Assembly: GCA_041940525.1 (NCBI GenBank)
Contig: JBGTSB010000009.1
Span: 5,891-69,890, forward strand
DNA length: 64,000 bases
From: JAKAXS01 sp041940525
Lineage (GTDB): Bacteria; Pseudomonadota; Alphaproteobacteria; Rhizobiales; Hyphomicrobiaceae
Direction of reading: 5' to 3'
The position numbers and the translations under genes are program-made. Each line of letters starts with the position of its first letter. The stretch's first letter is position 1. The notes under the pieces were generated by a model, which saw only the letters and a program-made list of their open reading frames with translations, was not told the DNA's origin and searched no databases. Shown in pieces: positions 1-9,322 of this stretch.

Positions 1-398
1 CAACCTACCTGACGCCGGAAAGAGTTGCGGATGCACTTGGGACCGTAATTTCGCTGTCTTTTTGGGAGCTTCCAGACCTCATAGAAGTCACTGAAAAGGC
101 GGCGCTTTCAGCTGAACCCTTACGTGTCCAATATGTACTACTTTTGTCCCGCCCGATTCTCTGCGTTGCAATGGTTCTTTTAGCGGCAACTGTGTCACTG
201 AAGTCATTCCGCTCTGGTGGGATACAGACTATGGTCATCACTGGAATGGTTGGGGGGTTCGGATTCTTCCTTGTCGCTGAGGTTTCGCGACAGATTGGCG
301 TAGCCGGTCTGGCGCCTGCTTCGGTGGCTGTTTGGACACCGCTCGTTTTGGCCATTTTGACGACGACGACGATTTTGTTGCATCAGGAGGACGGCTGA
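1..398 (+). CDS. lptG: LPS export ABC transporter permease LptG (3' part)
   Basis: The C-terminal 131 residues of LptG; the gene begins before the window and the first whole codon is at base 3. LptG pairs with LptF in the inner membrane and, with the ATPase LptB, lifts lipopolysaccharide onto the LptC-LptA bridge. The visible part has the family pattern: a periplasmic stretch with SFWELPDLIEV, then about three hydrophobic helices (around MVLLAATVSL, MVGGFGFFLVAEV and WTPLVLAILTTTTILL) and the short cytoplasmic end HQEDG. The stop TGA at 396-398 directly abuts the GTG start of lptD, so the two are transcribed and probably translated together. Identification is firm; the missing 5' part means completeness cannot be judged. 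Confidence 0.93.
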   Translation, partial: TYLTPERVADALGTVISLSFWELPDLIEVTEKAALSAEPLRVQYVLLLSRPILCVAMVLLAATVSLKSFRSGGIQTMVITGMVGGFGFFLVAEVSRQIGVAGLAPASVAVWTPLVLAILTTTTILLHQEDG

Positions 399-2837
399 GT
401 GAAGCGTGTTGCGCGACCATCGCTAGCGACATGCCAGAGGTCTATCCTGCTTGCTCTGCGCGCGGCTGCGGGTGGAGCGGGCCGGGTTGCCGTGTCTGCT
501 GCCTTGATCGCTGCCATTGCGTCGCTGGTCGTGTCGCCTGCTCAAGCCCAAAACGGCAGTTCGTTTCCGAAGACGCCGGGCGGCATGTTTGGTCCGAAGC
601 CGAAGCTTGATAAGACCCAGCCGCTTCACTTGCAGGGCGACCAGTTGATTTACGACACGAACGGAAATCGTGTGATTGCCCGTGGCAACGTCGAGATTTT
701 CTACAACAACAACATCCTTCGCGCCGACGAAGTCGTTTACGATCAGAACGCCAGCACGCTTTCGGCAAACGGCAACGTTGAGCTGAAGGATGCCAACGGC
801 AATATCACTCGGGCTGATCGCTACACGTTGTCGGATGATTTCCGTGACGGATTTGTGCAGTCGCTGAGCGTCGTGACCCGGGATGAGTCTAGTATTTCGG
901 CTGATCGGGCGACGCGCCGCGCCGGTAACGTCACCGAATTCACCAACGGCAAGTTCACGTCTTGTAAGCCTGCGCCGGGCAATCCGCCGATGTGGTGTAT
1001 CGGTGCCCGCAAGGTCATACACGATCAGGCCGCCCAAACGATCAGCTACGAAGACGCGACGTTTAATCTATTCGGGCAACCGATCGTCTACGTGCCCTAT
1101 TTCCAGCACGCTGATCCAACGGTTAAGCGCAAGAGCGGGTTCTTGATTCCCAACTATGGCAACTCAACCGAACTCGGTTCATTTTTTGAGGTGCCCTACT
1201 TCTTCAATCTCGCGCCAAACTATGACCTGCTTTTTCATCCGCGGTACATGACCACGCAGGGCGTGCTTTGGCAGCTTGACTGGCGCCATCGCCTGACGAA
1301 CGGCGTTTACACGGTCAAGCTTGCGGGTATTGATCAAGACGGTGGCGATCTGCCGAGCAATAGCTTCTTTACCGATGCTGATCGTCAACGGCTGGATGGC
1401 TGGCGTGGCAGCATCGAGACCAAGGGTGAGTTTTCTATCGGGAGCTGGTGGAAGGCTGGTTGGGATCTGACCTACGAGAGCGACGACACGTTCCGCCGGT
1501 TCTATAAGGTCGACAGCATTTTGCGAACCGAGCGCATCAACAGAGTTTATGCCGAGGGACTTTCCGATCGCAATTATCTCGGGATCAATATTTACGACAT
1601 GCGTGGCTTGTCGAGCTTTGATACTGATCAGGCTGAAGCTATCGCGCATCCCGTGGTCGACCACAACTATGTCTTCTCGCAGCCTGTGTTGGGCGGCGAG
1701 TTGAGTCTGGCGAACAATGCGTACAGTTTGACGCGTGATGATCCTGATAACTTCCGCTCGACGCAAAACATCACCAAGGTCACGAGCCAGGTTAAGTGGC
1801 GCCGCAAATTCACCGATGCCATCGGTATTAGCTACACGCCGTTTGGCGAATTGCGTGGCGACGTCTATCAGCTGAATGATTACTACGATCCGGAGTCTGA
1901 ACTCCTCCGTGACGATGATACCGTGGCGCGCGGTGTCGCGACGGCTGGCGCGACGGTGTCATATCCGTGGGTGGCCAATACAGCCAGTGCGAGCCATGTC
2001 ATTGAGCCAATAGGTCAGATCGTGACCCGTCAGGCGAGCGTGACGCAGGACCGTCTGCCAAACGAAGACGCCAAGAGCTTGGTGTTCGACGACACGAACT
2101 TGTTTGATGCGGACAAGTTCTCTGGGCATGACCGTATTGAAACGGGGACGCGTGCCAACGTCGGCGTGCAGTACACCTTCCAGGCCAATAATGGTGGCTA
2201 CGCCCGCATCCTTGCCGGGCAGAGTTTCCATCTGTCTGGTGACAACCCATACGACGACGCTGGGTTTGACGCCGACAAGGTGCCGGTGTTCTCGCCACTT
2301 AGCGGCCTGCAAAACTCGAAGTCGGACTATGTGTTAGGTTTCTACCTGGCTCCGAACCAAGTGTTTAAAGTTATCTCGCAGTCCCGCTTCGACGAGGATA
2401 GTCTGCATTTGAGGAGGGCAGATATCAGCGCTAGGTTCGCTTTGGGCCCGCTCACCACGCAGGCAACCTATTCATTCTCGGATGCTACGCTCTATCGCGA
2501 TCGCGAGACTGGGTTACCGGCACCTCTGGACGAAGACCAGCAAGACATCGTTGGATCGGTTGGCTTGCAGTTGTCTGATCGCTGGACTGTGTTTGGTGCC
2601 ATGCGATACGACTTGGATGGTGGAGAGCGCCTCACCGACTCTATTCAGCTGCGCTATGGCGATGAGTGTTTTGCAATTAGTCTAACTTATAACGAGACGT
2701 TCATCATTGATGCTGACCGTGATATCTCTCCGGATCAGACGGTCATGGTTCGTTTCGAATTCAAGAACTTGGGCGAGTACAAGTACAAGACCGATGTGCT
2801 CGATCACGTGTACGGATCTGACGATAAGCCCTACTAA
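399..2837 (+). CDS. lptD: LPS assembly outer-membrane protein LptD
   Basis: LptD is the outer-membrane barrel that, with LptE, inserts lipopolysaccharide into the outer leaflet. The 812-residue length is normal. A signal peptide runs to about residue 50 (cleavage after SPAQA). Residues 75-200 form the periplasmic OstA/beta-jellyroll domain (GDQLIYD, ARGNVEI), followed by the barrel. Cysteines at 189, 200 and 757 are candidates for the disulfides linking the jellyroll to the barrel end, as known for enteric LptD; which pairs form here is inference. Start GTG at 399 was chosen because AGGAGG lies at 385-390, eight bases upstream, and it abuts lptG. Downstream lie the SurA-like chaperone, pdxA and rsmA, the usual alphaproteobacterial order. 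Confidence 0.96.
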   Translation: MKRVARPSLATCQRSILLALRAAAGGAGRVAVSAALIAAIASLVVSPAQAQNGSSFPKTPGGMFGPKPKLDKTQPLHLQGDQLIYDTNGNRVIARGNVEIFYNNNILRADEVVYDQNASTLSANGNVELKDANGNITRADRYTLSDDFRDGFVQSLSVVTRDESSISADRATRRAGNVTEFTNGKFTSCKPAPGNPPMWCIGARKVIHDQAAQTISYEDATFNLFGQPIVYVPYFQHADPTVKRKSGFLIPNYGNSTELGSFFEVPYFFNLAPNYDLLFHPRYMTTQGVLWQLDWRHRLTNGVYTVKLAGIDQDGGDLPSNSFFTDADRQRLDGWRGSIETKGEFSIGSWWKAGWDLTYESDDTFRRFYKVDSILRTERINRVYAEGLSDRNYLGINIYDMRGLSSFDTDQAEAIAHPVVDHNYVFSQPVLGGELSLANNAYSLTRDDPDNFRSTQNITKVTSQVKWRRKFTDAIGISYTPFGELRGDVYQLNDYYDPESELLRDDDTVARGVATAGATVSYPWVANTASASHVIEPIGQIVTRQASVTQDRLPNEDAKSLVFDDTNLFDADKFSGHDRIETGTRANVGVQYTFQANNGGYARILAGQSFHLSGDNPYDDAGFDADKVPVFSPLSGLQNSKSDYVLGFYLAPNQVFKVISQSRFDEDSLHLRRADISARFALGPLTTQATYSFSDATLYRDRETGLPAPLDEDQQDIVGSVGLQLSDRWTVFGAMRYDLDGGERLTDSIQLRYGDECFAISLTYNETFIIDADRDISPDQTVMVRFEFKNLGEYKYKTDVLDHVYGSDDKPY

Positions 2838-2965
2838 AGGCTGAGCTTTCGTCATGCCGATGCCACGGTTCGTGTGGATAAAGCATAACGAATGTGACCA
2901 AATCGGCTAGTTTAAGCCGGTGCTATATTGAGTCACCTGAATCTCGATCTAGACGGATAGTCATC

Positions 2966-4276
2966 ATGACCCGACTTGCGCTTGGCCGCATGATCGCCTG
3001 CACAGGAGCTCTTCTCGCTTGGAACGTGCTGCCTGAGCGATTGGACGCACAAGAATTTCCTAGCGGGACTTGGAACGGCGGCGGCGGTATCAGCGCCCCC
3101 CCGTCTTCGCCATTTCCTGGAGCGCAGCCAGCTCCCGCTCCAGTGCCACAGGCGCGACCGAAACCACGGGTGCAGAAGCCTCGTCCACGCAAAACCGTGC
3201 GCCGGCCGCAGAAGACGACTGATAGCGCCAGAATTGTTGTGAAGGTCAACGATGTGCCCATCACCGCCCGTGAGATTGCGCAGCGTCAACGTATCATGGG
3301 CGGCTCCGATATCTCCGCAAAGGTTAAAGCGAAGATGCAAAGCCTGATCAAGTCGCCTCGTACCAAGGCGCGCTTGAAAGAGATCTTGGATGAGGTCGTT
3401 GCGGCCAACGAAGGCAAATCGCGCGAGCAGATTATTGCGATTTTTGAATCCCGGAAGAAGTCTTTCGCAAAGGGGCTGCAGCGGCAGGCCGTTCAAAGCG
3501 CCCGGGAAAGCGTTTCACCGGCCGTTCGCAAGAAGGCGAAGGACGCGCTTATCGACGAACGGCTGAAGCTCCAGGCCGCGAAAGAGGCCGGTGTCACCGT
3601 GAGCGACGCGGACGTCGACAAACAGATGCGCGGAATTGCTCAGCGCAACAAAATGAACCTGAAAGAATTCGGAGCGCATCTCAAAAAGATGGGGATCGAC
3701 ATCGCTACGATGAAATCGCGTACGAAGGCCGAAATGGGTTGGGTGCAGGTCGTGCGCAAGAAATTTGGTCACGCCATCGCGATCACGTCGCGAGACGTAG
3801 ACCGCATCGTGGCGTCCAACCCCGACGCAGAAGATGGCACTGAGTTGAAGCTCCAGCGCATTTCCTTGCAGCTTCTCAACAAGGTTGACCAAACCAATCT
3901 GGCTCAGCGGCAGCTCGAGGCAGAGGCGGCGCGGGCGAACTTCCGTGGCTGTGATCAGTCGGCGGCATTGGCGAACACCATCCCGGGCGCACGCTTTACC
4001 GATATCGGGAACCGGATGCCGGCGGCCATCCCGGAACCTACGCGTAGTCTGTTGCTGACAGCGCGGGACGGCGAGATGCTACCTCCGTCCGTTGGGCCGA
4101 CTGGCATTGAGTTATGGATTGTGTGCGGGCGCAATTCGGTGTCCGCCGACAAGCAGCGCCGTGAGGCAGCAGAGGATGCGGCCAAACAAAACGAATTTCA
4201 GTTGCTTGCCAAAAAGTATCTTCGTGACCTTCGGCAAGACGCGGTCATCGACGACCGGGAGGCGAGCGGCAGTTAA
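2966..4276 (+). CDS. surA: SurA-like periplasmic chaperone / peptidyl-prolyl isomerase
   Basis: Periplasmic chaperone for outer-membrane proteins, consistent with its place between lptD and pdxA. From ATG 2966 (436 residues) the protein starts with a signal peptide ending near LDAQEF, then a Pro/Lys/Arg-rich stretch at about 35-75 (PAPAPVPQARPKPRVQK), a SurA N-terminal chaperone region with VKVNDVPITAREI and KDALIDERLKLQAA, and a degenerate parvulin-like C-terminal part (LKLQRISLQLL, IELWIVCGRNS). The frame is open back to a GTG at 2894, but ATG 2966 gives the proper signal peptide. Its stop TAA overlaps the pdxA ATG by one base. SurA function is likely; isomerase activity is doubtful because parvulin active-site residues are not clear. 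Confidence 0.82.
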   Translation: MTRLALGRMIACTGALLAWNVLPERLDAQEFPSGTWNGGGGISAPPSSPFPGAQPAPAPVPQARPKPRVQKPRPRKTVRRPQKTTDSARIVVKVNDVPITAREIAQRQRIMGGSDISAKVKAKMQSLIKSPRTKARLKEILDEVVAANEGKSREQIIAIFESRKKSFAKGLQRQAVQSARESVSPAVRKKAKDALIDERLKLQAAKEAGVTVSDADVDKQMRGIAQRNKMNLKEFGAHLKKMGIDIATMKSRTKAEMGWVQVVRKKFGHAIAITSRDVDRIVASNPDAEDGTELKLQRISLQLLNKVDQTNLAQRQLEAEAARANFRGCDQSAALANTIPGARFTDIGNRMPAAIPEPTRSLLLTARDGEMLPPSVGPTGIELWIVCGRNSVSADKQRREAAEDAAKQNEFQLLAKKYLRDLRQDAVIDDREASGS

Positions 4277-5328
4277 TGGGGCGCCCTGCCCCGCATCGGC
4301 TCCCGCTTGCCGTCAGCATGGGTGATCCCGCTGGTATTGGCCCGGACATCATTCTGATGGCCTGGGCCCGTCGGGTGGCCTCCGGCGTTCCGCCGTTTGC
4401 AGTTTTCGGTGACACGGCGACACTGGTCGATCGCGCTAGCGCGCTAGGTATCAGCGTTCCGGTGGCTGAGACTGCGCTCTGCTCGGCGACTGAGGATTTT
4501 GCTACCGATCTGCCTGTCATCCCATTGAGGCATGAGCATACTCCGGCCGCCGATGCGGGGCGCCCGTCCGACGATGGGGCCCGTGTCGCCATAGCGGCGA
4601 TCGAGCAAGCGGTTGCGGCTATTGCAGCAGGTGAGGCTAGCGCGGTCGTGACGGGGCCGGTGTCAAAGTCAGTGTTGCATGCCGTTGGCTTCCAGCATCC
4701 CGGGCATACCGAATTTCTAGCCGAACTCGCGGCGCGTCATTGGCCGTCTCAAGTTGCTTGTCATCCCGTGATGATGCTTGCGTCGCGAACGTTGCGTACC
4801 GTTCCGTTGACGATCCACATTCCTTTGACCCAAGTACCCGCCGCGGTGACTGGCGAGGCAATTGCGGTCACTTCTCGCATTTTGCATGAGGCCTTGAGGC
4901 GGGACTTTGGGATCGCCGCACCGCGTATCGCAGTGTGTGGTCTCAATCCGCATGCGAGTGAAGATGGCAGTATTGGCCGCGAGGACATCGATGTCGTTGC
5001 TCCGGCGCTCGAGCGGCTTCGCGCTGAAGGACTTAACATCGCCGGGCCGCTCTCCGCGGATACGTTGTTCCACGACGAGGCACGCGACGGCTATGACGTT
5101 GCGTTGTGCATGTATCACGACCAGGCGCTCATTCCGATAAAGACATTGGCGTTCGATCAAGGCATCAACGTCACGCTTGGTCTGCCCTTCGTTCGAACCT
5201 CGCCTGATCATGGTACGGCGTTCTCGCTCGCGGGAACGGGTAAGGCGTCGCCGTCGAGTTTCATTGAGAGCTGCAAGCTCGCCGCTGAAATCGGTGAACG
5301 TCGCGCGGTGGCAGGCCAACGGACATGA
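4276..5328 (+). CDS. pdxA: 4-hydroxythreonine-4-phosphate dehydrogenase PdxA
   Basis: Oxidises 4-phosphohydroxy-L-threonine with NAD in the DXP-dependent pyridoxal phosphate pathway; the product condenses with deoxyxylulose phosphate through PdxJ. The 350-residue protein opens with the family motif SMGDPAGIGPDI (14-25). Candidate metal-binding histidines are in HPGHTEF, GLNPHASEDG and MYHDQALIPIK, and the C-terminal signature LPFVRTSPDHGTAF is present. ATG at 4276 overlaps the upstream stop by one base and the stop overlaps rsmA by four, showing tight translational coupling in a lptD-surA-pdxA-rsmA operon. Confidence 0.96.
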   Translation: MGRPAPHRLPLAVSMGDPAGIGPDIILMAWARRVASGVPPFAVFGDTATLVDRASALGISVPVAETALCSATEDFATDLPVIPLRHEHTPAADAGRPSDDGARVAIAAIEQAVAAIAAGEASAVVTGPVSKSVLHAVGFQHPGHTEFLAELAARHWPSQVACHPVMMLASRTLRTVPLTIHIPLTQVPAAVTGEAIAVTSRILHEALRRDFGIAAPRIAVCGLNPHASEDGSIGREDIDVVAPALERLRAEGLNIAGPLSADTLFHDEARDGYDVALCMYHDQALIPIKTLAFDQGINVTLGLPFVRTSPDHGTAFSLAGTGKASPSSFIESCKLAAEIGERRAVAGQRT

Positions 5329-6212
5329 GCGCTTCGGAAGACGATGCCGGCGCTGGCTCGCGGGCACCGGATTTGCCGCCATTGCGTGACGTCATTCGTA
5401 GGCACGGGCTGGAAGCGAAGAAGAGCCTGGGTCAAAACTTCATTCTCGATCTCAATCTTACACGACGCATCGCCCGCGTCGCGGCGCCGCTCGATGCTCA
5501 GACTGTGATTGAGGTTGGCCCAGGTCCCGGCGGCTTAACGCGCGCTCTTTTGATGGAAGGTGCTAAGCGCGTTGTTGCTGTTGAACGCGACGCGCGCTGT
5601 TTGGCGGCCTTGCAGGACGTTGCATCCGCCTTTCCTAACCGGCTTACCGTACATGAAGGTGATGCGTTAGAAGCCGATTGGCTGGAGCTTCTTGGGGGGC
5701 CGTCAGGTCCGGTCACGATCGCGGCGAACTTACCGTACGGCATCGCGACGATGCTTTTGGTTGGCTGGCTGGAAACCGAACCCTGGCCACCGTGGTGGCA
5801 GCGCATGGTTTTGATGTTCCAAAAGGAGGTGGCCGAACGCATTGTGTCGGCGCCGGGCACCAAGTCGTATGGGCGGCTCGCCGTTCTGTCCCAGTGGCGT
5901 GCGAAGGTACGGATGGCTATGACGTTGCCGCCGGAAGCATTCACGCCACCGCCGAAGGTGTCCTCGGCTGTTGTCGAGTTTGTGCCGCACGAGCGCATGC
6001 AGCCGGATTGTTCGGTGAAGGCGCTTGGGAAGGTGACGGCCGCCGCCTTCGGTCAGCGGCGTAAAATGTTGCGTCAGAGCCTGAAGCAATTGGGTTGTGA
6101 TGCGGAAGCGTTACTGAATGAAGCGGGATTGGATCCGCAGCTGCGTGCAGAACAGCTGAGCGTAGAGCAGTTTGCGCTTCTGGCGAAGGTGCGGGAGCAA
6201 ATGCAGGCCTGA
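5325..6212 (+). CDS. rsmA: 16S rRNA (adenine1518-N6/adenine1519-N6)-dimethyltransferase RsmA
   Basis: Dimethylates the two adjacent adenines in the 3'-terminal hairpin of 16S rRNA during 30S maturation (KsgA). The 295-residue sequence has the RNA-contacting N-terminal motif KKSLGQNFI (32-40), SAM motif I EVGPGPGGLT (63-72), and catalytic motif IV NLPY at 135-138. The C-terminal helical domain contains the conserved FGQRRKMLRQSLK. ATG at 5325 overlaps the pdxA stop (ATGA). It is convergent with gmk, 16 bases away, with no clear terminator between. Confidence 0.97.
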   Translation: MSASEDDAGAGSRAPDLPPLRDVIRRHGLEAKKSLGQNFILDLNLTRRIARVAAPLDAQTVIEVGPGPGGLTRALLMEGAKRVVAVERDARCLAALQDVASAFPNRLTVHEGDALEADWLELLGGPSGPVTIAANLPYGIATMLLVGWLETEPWPPWWQRMVLMFQKEVAERIVSAPGTKSYGRLAVLSQWRAKVRMAMTLPPEAFTPPPKVSSAVVEFVPHERMQPDCSVKALGKVTAAAFGQRRKMLRQSLKQLGCDAEALLNEAGLDPQLRAEQLSVEQFALLAKVREQMQA

Positions 6213-6228
6213 TCGCGTTCGTGAGCCT

Positions 6229-6882
6229 TTAGAGGTGCGATTGCAGCTCGCGCACGAACTCGCTGAGGCCCAGGAGACGTTCGCGCTTCAGGCGTTCAGC
6301 TGTCAAAATGGCTCTCAAGCCAGCGATACTTTCATCCAGATGCGTATTGACGATGACATAATCGTACTCAGGCCAATGGCTAATCTCTGATGAGGCCTTG
6401 GCCATGCGTTTTGCCACCACCTCAGGCGCGTCCTGTGCCCTCGCTCTCAGACGTTTTTCGAGAGCATCGCCGGATGGCGGTAGAACAAAAACGCGGACGA
6501 GATCGCCTGCGAGTTTTTCAGACAGCTGTTGCGCGCCCTGCCAATCGATATCGAACAGAACGTCGCTGCCGTTTGCGATGGTCGCCTCAACGGGAGCGCG
6601 TGGCGTCCCGTAGTAGTGATCGAAAACGCGGGCCCACTCCAACAATTCGTCTTGGTCGCGGAGACGTTCAAATTCAGCCTCGCTGATGAAGCGATAGTCT
6701 TTTCCATCCACTTCTCCGGGCCGGGCCTGACGCGTGGTTACGGACACGGAGATTTGAATATTCCTGTCGGCTTCGAGCAGCGCGCGAGACAACGTGGTTT
6801 TACCTGCTCCTGATGGTGAGGACAGAACCAGAAGAAGCCCTTTACGGGCAACATGTGGTTGGCTTTGCATTTCGCTATTCAA
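6229..6882 (-). CDS. gmk: Guanylate kinase
   Basis: Phosphorylates GMP to GDP with ATP. The P-loop SSPSGAGKTT is at residues 21-30, followed by GMP-binding elements (SVSVTTRQARPGEVDGKDYRF) and FDIDWQGAQQL, then RLRAR in the lid and the terminal SEISHWPEYDYVI. Length 217 is normal. A second in-frame ATG four codons in (MQSQPH) is an alternative start. The 5' end overlaps the yicC stop by eight bases, so the pair is translationally coupled; yicC-gmk adjacency is widespread in bacteria. Confidence 0.96.
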   Translation of the reverse strand: MNSEMQSQPHVARKGLLLVLSSPSGAGKTTLSRALLEADRNIQISVSVTTRQARPGEVDGKDYRFISEAEFERLRDQDELLEWARVFDHYYGTPRAPVEATIANGSDVLFDIDWQGAQQLSEKLAGDLVRVFVLPPSGDALEKRLRARAQDAPEVVAKRMAKASSEISHWPEYDYVIVNTHLDESIAGLRAILTAERLKRERLLGLSEFVRELQSHL

Positions 6883-7768
6883 TGTTCTGAACCTGTTCGC
6901 GCATCTGGTCGATGACTACTTTCAGCTCGAGCCCCGCTTTCGTAATCTGCGGATCGTTGGCTTTCGAACATAGCGTGTTGGCTTCGCGGTTAAACTCCTG
7001 AGCCAGAAAATCAAGGCGCCGGCCGGCGGGCCCTGGTCCCGCTAACAGTTCTCGCGCGGCGGCGATATGCATGCGTAGCCGGCGCAATTCCTCTTCCACG
7101 TCCGCGCGCGTCGCCAGCATCACGGCTTCCTGGTGAAGGCGGGCATCGTCGAGGGCGTCGCAGGCTTCCACGAGCCTCGCAACATTCTCTTTCAATCGGA
7201 GGGCGATGGCTTCCGGTGTGCGAGCCGGAGAGGTCTCGATCTGCCCGACAAGAGCTTCCACCGTTGTCATTTGTGCGGCGATAACCGTTGCCAGGCGCGC
7301 ACCTTCCTGAGCTCGCGCGGCGATTAGGTCGTCCAATGCCTGGACGAAACGCTCGAGCATCGCTTTTTGTGTTTGGGCGATCGCGTCTTCGTCCGGTGCT
7401 TCATCGCAGACCTCAAGCACACCCTTTACAGCCAATAGCCCTTCAGCGCTGGCCGGTGGCGCTCCGGTCAACTCGCATACGCGTTTAGCTGCTGCTACGA
7501 CCTGTTCCAGCGCTGCTTCGTTTAGACGAATTTGATTGGGCTGCGATTGCCGTGCGATCGCGAGGGATACTGAGAGGCTGCCGCGTTTTAGCTGCTTGCC
7601 GATATGATCGCGAATAGCGGGTTCGAGGCTTTCAAAGCCCGGTGGCAGGCGCAATCGCACGTCCAGGCCCCGGCCGTTGACGCTGCGCAATTCCCAATGC
7701 CACGCCAAGTTCGGTGTCCGGCCATCCTGCCGGGCAAACCCTGTCATGCTCTTCAACGTCATCATCAC
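6875..7768 (-). CDS. yicC: YicC family endoribonuclease
   Basis: YicC proteins are stress-induced endoribonucleases; the E. coli member is linked to small-RNA turnover. The sequence starts with the family signature LKSMTGFARQDG and WELRSVNGRGLDVRLRLP, with the N-terminal YicC domain to about residue 160 and a DUF1732 C-terminal domain (REANTLCSKANDPQIT, VVIDQMREQVQNIE). The length of 297 fits. Two adjacent ATGs (MMMTLKSM) leave the exact start uncertain by one or two codons. It overlaps gmk downstream and follows mltG with an 86-base gap. Confidence 0.93.
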   Translation of the reverse strand: MMMTLKSMTGFARQDGRTPNLAWHWELRSVNGRGLDVRLRLPPGFESLEPAIRDHIGKQLKRGSLSVSLAIARQSQPNQIRLNEAALEQVVAAAKRVCELTGAPPASAEGLLAVKGVLEVCDEAPDEDAIAQTQKAMLERFVQALDDLIAARAQEGARLATVIAAQMTTVEALVGQIETSPARTPEAIALRLKENVARLVEACDALDDARLHQEAVMLATRADVEEELRRLRMHIAAARELLAGPGPAGRRLDFLAQEFNREANTLCSKANDPQITKAGLELKVVIDQMREQVQNIE

Positions 7769-7854
7769 CGCGATGCAATGGAGGCCTCAATGCGCGGTGA
7801 TCTATATAGGCTTCGGCCGTGGGCAACAAGTTTGCGGCGCAGCAGCCGTCTGAC

Positions 7855-9174
7855 TTACTGGCGGCGTGGCTTGCGCACAGGCGTAGGATACGACACAGCA
7901 TTGGCGGCGTTTGCGGTTGAGCCCGCGTCATCGTCGTCTTCGTTGGCCGCATCTTCCGCTGGCGGGTTTGGAACGGCGCCCGGTCCTGCTGCTGCAGCCT
8001 CCTCTCGGGCTGCTTCTGCTTTTTGTTCCGCGCGGCGGTCTTTCTCGATCTTGCGCCAATCGGCAACGGCGTCGTTGTGGTCAGAGAGGGTTTCGGAGAA
8101 CGCATGTCCACCCGTACCGTCGGCGACGAAGTACAAATACGGCGTGGTCGCGGGGTTCAATGTTGCCTCAAGCGCCGGGCGGCCTGGGTTGCATATAGGT
8201 CCCGGTGGGAGGCCGTTGATCCTGTAGGTGTTGTAGGCCGTCTTCTCGTTGATCTCCGAACGCTTGATTGGCCGGCCAAGACTGCCCTGCCCTCCAACGA
8301 TGCCGTAAATGATCGTGGGGTCGGATTGGAGCCGCATGCCCTTGCGCAATCTGTTGACGAAGACAGAAGCGACTTGCGGACGTTCTTCCGCGAGGGCCGT
8401 TTCTTTTTCAACGATGGACGCGAGGATGACAGCCTCTTCCATGGTTTGGATAGGAAGGTCGGGTGCCCTCTTCTCCCAAAGGTTTTCCAAAGTGCGCGCT
8501 TGTTCCGCCTTCATACGCTCTAGTATGTCTTGGCGGGGCTTGCCTTTCGAAAAGCTGTATGTGGCTGGCATCAGCGAGCCTTCGGGAGGGATGGCGGTGA
8601 TTTCCCCGGTCAGGTGTTCTTCGTTACGCAGGCGTTCGACGATTTGCTGGCTCGTCAAGCCTTCCGGCAGCGTCACCTTGTAGAGGACGGCACGGCCCTC
8701 GGCGATGAGCTCGGCGACTTCGCGGATGCTGGCAGCTTTCTTGAACTCGTACTCTCCGGCTTTCAGCTCGAAGTTTTTACCCTTGTTGTTGCCTAACCAC
8801 GATTGGGCAAGATGGCCGGCGATGAACACCCAGCGGTTTGAAATGATGCCGCGGCGTTCAAGACGTTCGGCAATTTCAATCCTGCCCTCACCTTTCGGGA
8901 TGACGACCGTGCTCGAAACAGTCAGCGGGCCGGGCTTTTCGTAAAGATGATAGACGAGCGCGATGCAGGCGGCCGCGAGCACCATGCCAATGAGGCTTAC
9001 GGTCAGAACACCGCTTAGGAAACGGATGAAACCACTTTCGCGTGGACGGGGACGATCAAATCCACTGCGTGGGCGCGATGGGGCACGGCCCGGCTCCAGC
9101 GCCTCGTTAGGACTGCGTGGGCGCATTCCATGGCGCGGTGACAAAGCAGGTGGCCTGTCGCGTCTGATTGTCAT
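7855..9174 (-). CDS. mltG: Endolytic murein transglycosylase MltG
   Basis: Inner-membrane lytic transglycosylase that cuts nascent glycan strands and limits their length. From ATG 9174 it has about 439 residues: a cytoplasmic Arg/Pro-rich tail of about 45 residues, one membrane helix (FLSGVLTVSLIGMVLAAACIALVYHLY), then the periplasmic YceG domain. The catalytic glutamate is in ASIVEKETA, followed by VASVFVNRLRKGMRLQSDPTIIYG and LPPGPICNPG. A Pro/Ala/Glu-rich tail ends the protein. The frame extends to a TTG at 9231, but ATG 9174 is preferred. It sits between fabF and yicC on the same strand, a common position in alphaproteobacteria. Confidence 0.94.
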   Translation of the reverse strand: MTIRRDRPPALSPRHGMRPRSPNEALEPGRAPSRPRSGFDRPRPRESGFIRFLSGVLTVSLIGMVLAAACIALVYHLYEKPGPLTVSSTVVIPKGEGRIEIAERLERRGIISNRWVFIAGHLAQSWLGNNKGKNFELKAGEYEFKKAASIREVAELIAEGRAVLYKVTLPEGLTSQQIVERLRNEEHLTGEITAIPPEGSLMPATYSFSKGKPRQDILERMKAEQARTLENLWEKRAPDLPIQTMEEAVILASIVEKETALAEERPQVASVFVNRLRKGMRLQSDPTIIYGIVGGQGSLGRPIKRSEINEKTAYNTYRINGLPPGPICNPGRPALEATLNPATTPYLYFVADGTGGHAFSETLSDHNDAVADWRKIEKDRRAEQKAEAAREEAAAAGPGAVPNPPAEDAANEDDDDAGSTANAANAVSYPTPVRKPRRQ

Positions 9175-9322
9175 GATCGAACTACGCCTGACAGCGGTTG
9201 AGCGTACTGCATACGATATTCCGTCCCCCAACGGTGGCGCAACTTTGCTACGCCCTAGCAGACCAGCAAGGTACTTGGAAATATGGCAAAAGGCCGGTGT
9301 GCCAAAATGTAGGGGCTGAGGC

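Noticed and set aside
423..1037. Long minus-strand frame opposite lptD
   Set aside because: Shadow of lptD; Arg-rich composition typical of reverse-strand reading.
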